This document shows, piece by piece, positions 61,801 to 64,000 of a DNA stretch of 64,000 nt. Positions within the stretch are counted from its first letter, which is position 1. Each line of letters starts with the position of its first letter. The stretch is from Streptomyces canus. GTDB taxonomy: Bacteria > Actinomycetota > Actinomycetes > Streptomycetales > Streptomycetaceae. The position numbers were made by a program, and so were the translations under genes. Under the pieces are notes generated by a model that was not told where the DNA came from, did not search any database, and saw nothing but the letters and a program-made list of their open reading frames with translations. The DNA lies in the NCBI RefSeq assembly GCF_030815415.1, contig NZ_JAUSWW010000001.1:3286001-3350000 (forward strand), written 5' to 3'.

Positions 61801-61831
61801 ACGGGGCCGGACAATGGCGTTCCGGCCCCGT
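61801..61831 (-). terminator. Terminator after ilvC
   Basis: Arms ACGGGGCCGGA and TCCGGCCCCGT form a perfect 11-bp stem with a 9-nt loop, 11 bp beyond the ilvC stop. Confidence 0.8.
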
Positions 61832-61841
61832 CGGCCGAGGC

Positions 61842-62957
<1,116 letters not shown>

Positions 62958-63482
62958 TCAGGCAGATCGGTCGAGGGCGCGCAGTGAGCGGTCGGTGATC
63001 GAACGGGCGCCGCGGCCGATGGCGATCGTGCCGGACTGGACGAGCTCCTTGATGCCGAACGGCTCCAGCATCTTGAGCATGGCCTCCAGCTTGTCGCTGC
63101 CGCCGGTGGCCTCGATGGTGACGGCCTCCGGGGAGACGTCGACGGTCTTGGCGCGGAACAGCTGGACGATCTCGACGATCTGCGAGCGCGTCTCGTTGTC
63201 GGCGCGCACCTTCACCAGAACGAGTTCACGCTGAACGGCATTCGCCGGCTCGAGCTCGACGATCTTGAGCACCTCGACGAGCTTGTTGAGCTGCTTGGTG
63301 ACCTGCTCGAGGGGCAGCGCCTCGACGCTCACCACGATCGTGATGCGGGAGATGTCGGCGTGCTCGGTGACGCCGACGGCGAGCGAGTCGATGTTGAAGC
63401 CGCGGCGGGAGAAGAGCGCGGCGATCCGGGCGAGGATGCCCGGCTTGTTCTCCACCAGGACGGAGAGCGTGTGCTTGGACAT
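62958..63482 (-). CDS. ilvN: Acetolactate synthase small (regulatory) subunit
   Basis: The 174-residue subunit has an N-terminal ACT domain (LSVLVENKPGILARIAALFSRRGFNIDSLAVG) that binds valine, and a C-terminal extension (RAKTVDVSPEAVTIEATGG). It gives feedback control and full activity to IlvB. The start ATG 63482 lies 21 bp after the ilvB stop, so the two form an operon. Length fits the usual actinobacterial IlvN. Confidence 0.97.
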   Translation of the reverse strand: MSKHTLSVLVENKPGILARIAALFSRRGFNIDSLAVGVTEHADISRITIVVSVEALPLEQVTKQLNKLVEVLKIVELEPANAVQRELVLVKVRADNETRSQIVEIVQLFRAKTVDVSPEAVTIEATGGSDKLEAMLKMLEPFGIKELVQSGTIAIGRGARSITDRSLRALDRSA

Positions 63483-63503
63483 GATCTTTTACGTCTCTCT
63501 CGC

Positions 63504-64000
63504 TCAGTCGTCTTCGTTGTCGCCGAAGTCGGGGCGGACGTCCCGGGCGGCCAGGATCTCGTCGTTGGAGGTGCCGGCGGCGACCATCGGCCACACCATC
63601 GCGTCCTCGTGGACGATGAAGTCGACGACGACCGGGCGGTCGTTGATGGAGTTCGCCTCTTCGATGACCTTGTCGAGGTCGTCCGGGGACTCGCAGCGGA
63701 TCGCGTAGCAGCCCATGGCCTCCGACAGCTTCACGAAGTCGGGGACGCGGGTGCCCCTGGCCTCCGGGTTGACGTCGTCGGGGCCGGAGTGCAGCACGGT
63801 GTTGGAGTACCGCTGGTTGTAGAAGAGGGTCTGCCACTGGCGGACCATCCCGAGGGCGCCGTTGTTGATGATGGCGACCTTGATCGGGATGTTGTTCAGG
63901 GCGCAGGTGGTGAGCTCCTGATTGGTCATCTGGAAGCAGCCGTCACCGTCGATCGCCCAGACCGCCTGGTCCGGGGCTCCGGCCTTGGCGCCCATCGCGG
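63504..64000 (-). CDS. ilvB: Acetolactate synthase large subunit (5' part outside window)
   Basis: About 165 C-terminal residues are visible; the gene continues beyond 64000. The thiamine-diphosphate motif is present as [12 protein letters not shown] followed by IIN (GDG...NN). The end ([24 protein letters not shown]) fits the catalytic subunit that makes acetolactate and acetohydroxybutyrate. It is the first gene of the ilvB-ilvN-(ilvC) cluster; its promoter and any leader lie outside the window. Confidence 0.95.
   Translation of the reverse strand, partial: AMGAKAGAPDQAVWAIDGDGCFQMTNQELTTCALNNIPIKVAIINNGALGMVRQWQTLFYNQRYSNTVLHSGPDDVNPEARGTRVPDFVKLSEAMGCYAIRCESPDDLDKVIEEANSINDRPVVVDFIVHEDAMVWPMVAAGTSNDEILAARDVRPDFGDNEDD

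Overview
The window is high-GC actinobacterial chromosome, almost certainly Streptomyces. The signs are strong third-position GC bias, frequent GTG and TTG starts, two tandem conservon operons, a biotin carboxylase epsilon subunit (AccE) beside AccB, and clustered branched-chain amino acid genes. From memory, the gene order resembles the S. coelicolor stretch from about SCO5512 (ilvB) to SCO5547 (gltX); I could not check this by alignment.

Layout. 1-2.8 kb: end of a HAD hydrolase gene, then gltX and an FAH-family gene on the minus strand. 2.86-3.05 kb: a very small protein with a repeated ANPRRT motif. 3.6-14.2 kb: two conservons (cvnABCD twice, plus strand), each encoding a sensor-kinase-like protein, a roadblock protein, a DUF742 protein and a small GTPase. 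14.3-16.2 kb: accB-accE, the carboxyltransferase for malonyl-CoA supply. 16.3-26.5 kb: mostly secreted or envelope proteins (polysaccharide lyase 8, YceI, YdeI-like, a trypsin, a Gly-tailed membrane protein, a large GH3 glycosidase, a small lipoprotein). 26.5-28.4 kb: cimA with a probable isoleucine attenuator. 28.4-31.0 kb: two tandem secreted beta-propeller paralogs.

31.1-35.7 kb is a tight five-gene minus-strand operon: ureAB fusion, ureC, agmatine-deiminase-family enzyme, a Cys-rich protein and a TetR regulator. The ureC product keeps the metal ligands but has lost the catalytic flap cysteine, and no urease accessory genes are present. I think this is the most interesting candidate system here, possibly for a ureido compound rather than urea. 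35.9-38.3 kb holds ilvE and leuB; 38.5-40.0 kb a purple-acid-phosphatase-like protein; 40.1 kb a 43-residue conserved-looking small protein; 40.4-44.7 kb a LysR/oxidoreductase divergent pair, a small unknown gene and two alpha/beta hydrolases. 44.8-48.9 kb is the proline catabolic block (P5C dehydrogenase, proline dehydrogenase, PucR regulator).

48.9-60.0 kb looks more accessory: a LysE exporter, a HAD hydrolase, a MocR regulator divergent from an MFS gene broken by one extra G, a Zur-box-preceded ABC importer with its two permeases fused in one polypeptide, and a TetR/MFS drug-efflux pair whose promoter predicts a leaderless mRNA. 60.0-64.0 kb returns to core metabolism: serA, ilvC, ilvN and the 3' part of ilvB, all on the minus strand. 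With cimA, ilvE and leuB these give much of isoleucine, valine and leucine synthesis within one 37 kb stretch. I see no tRNA, rRNA, CRISPR array, insertion sequence or prophage.
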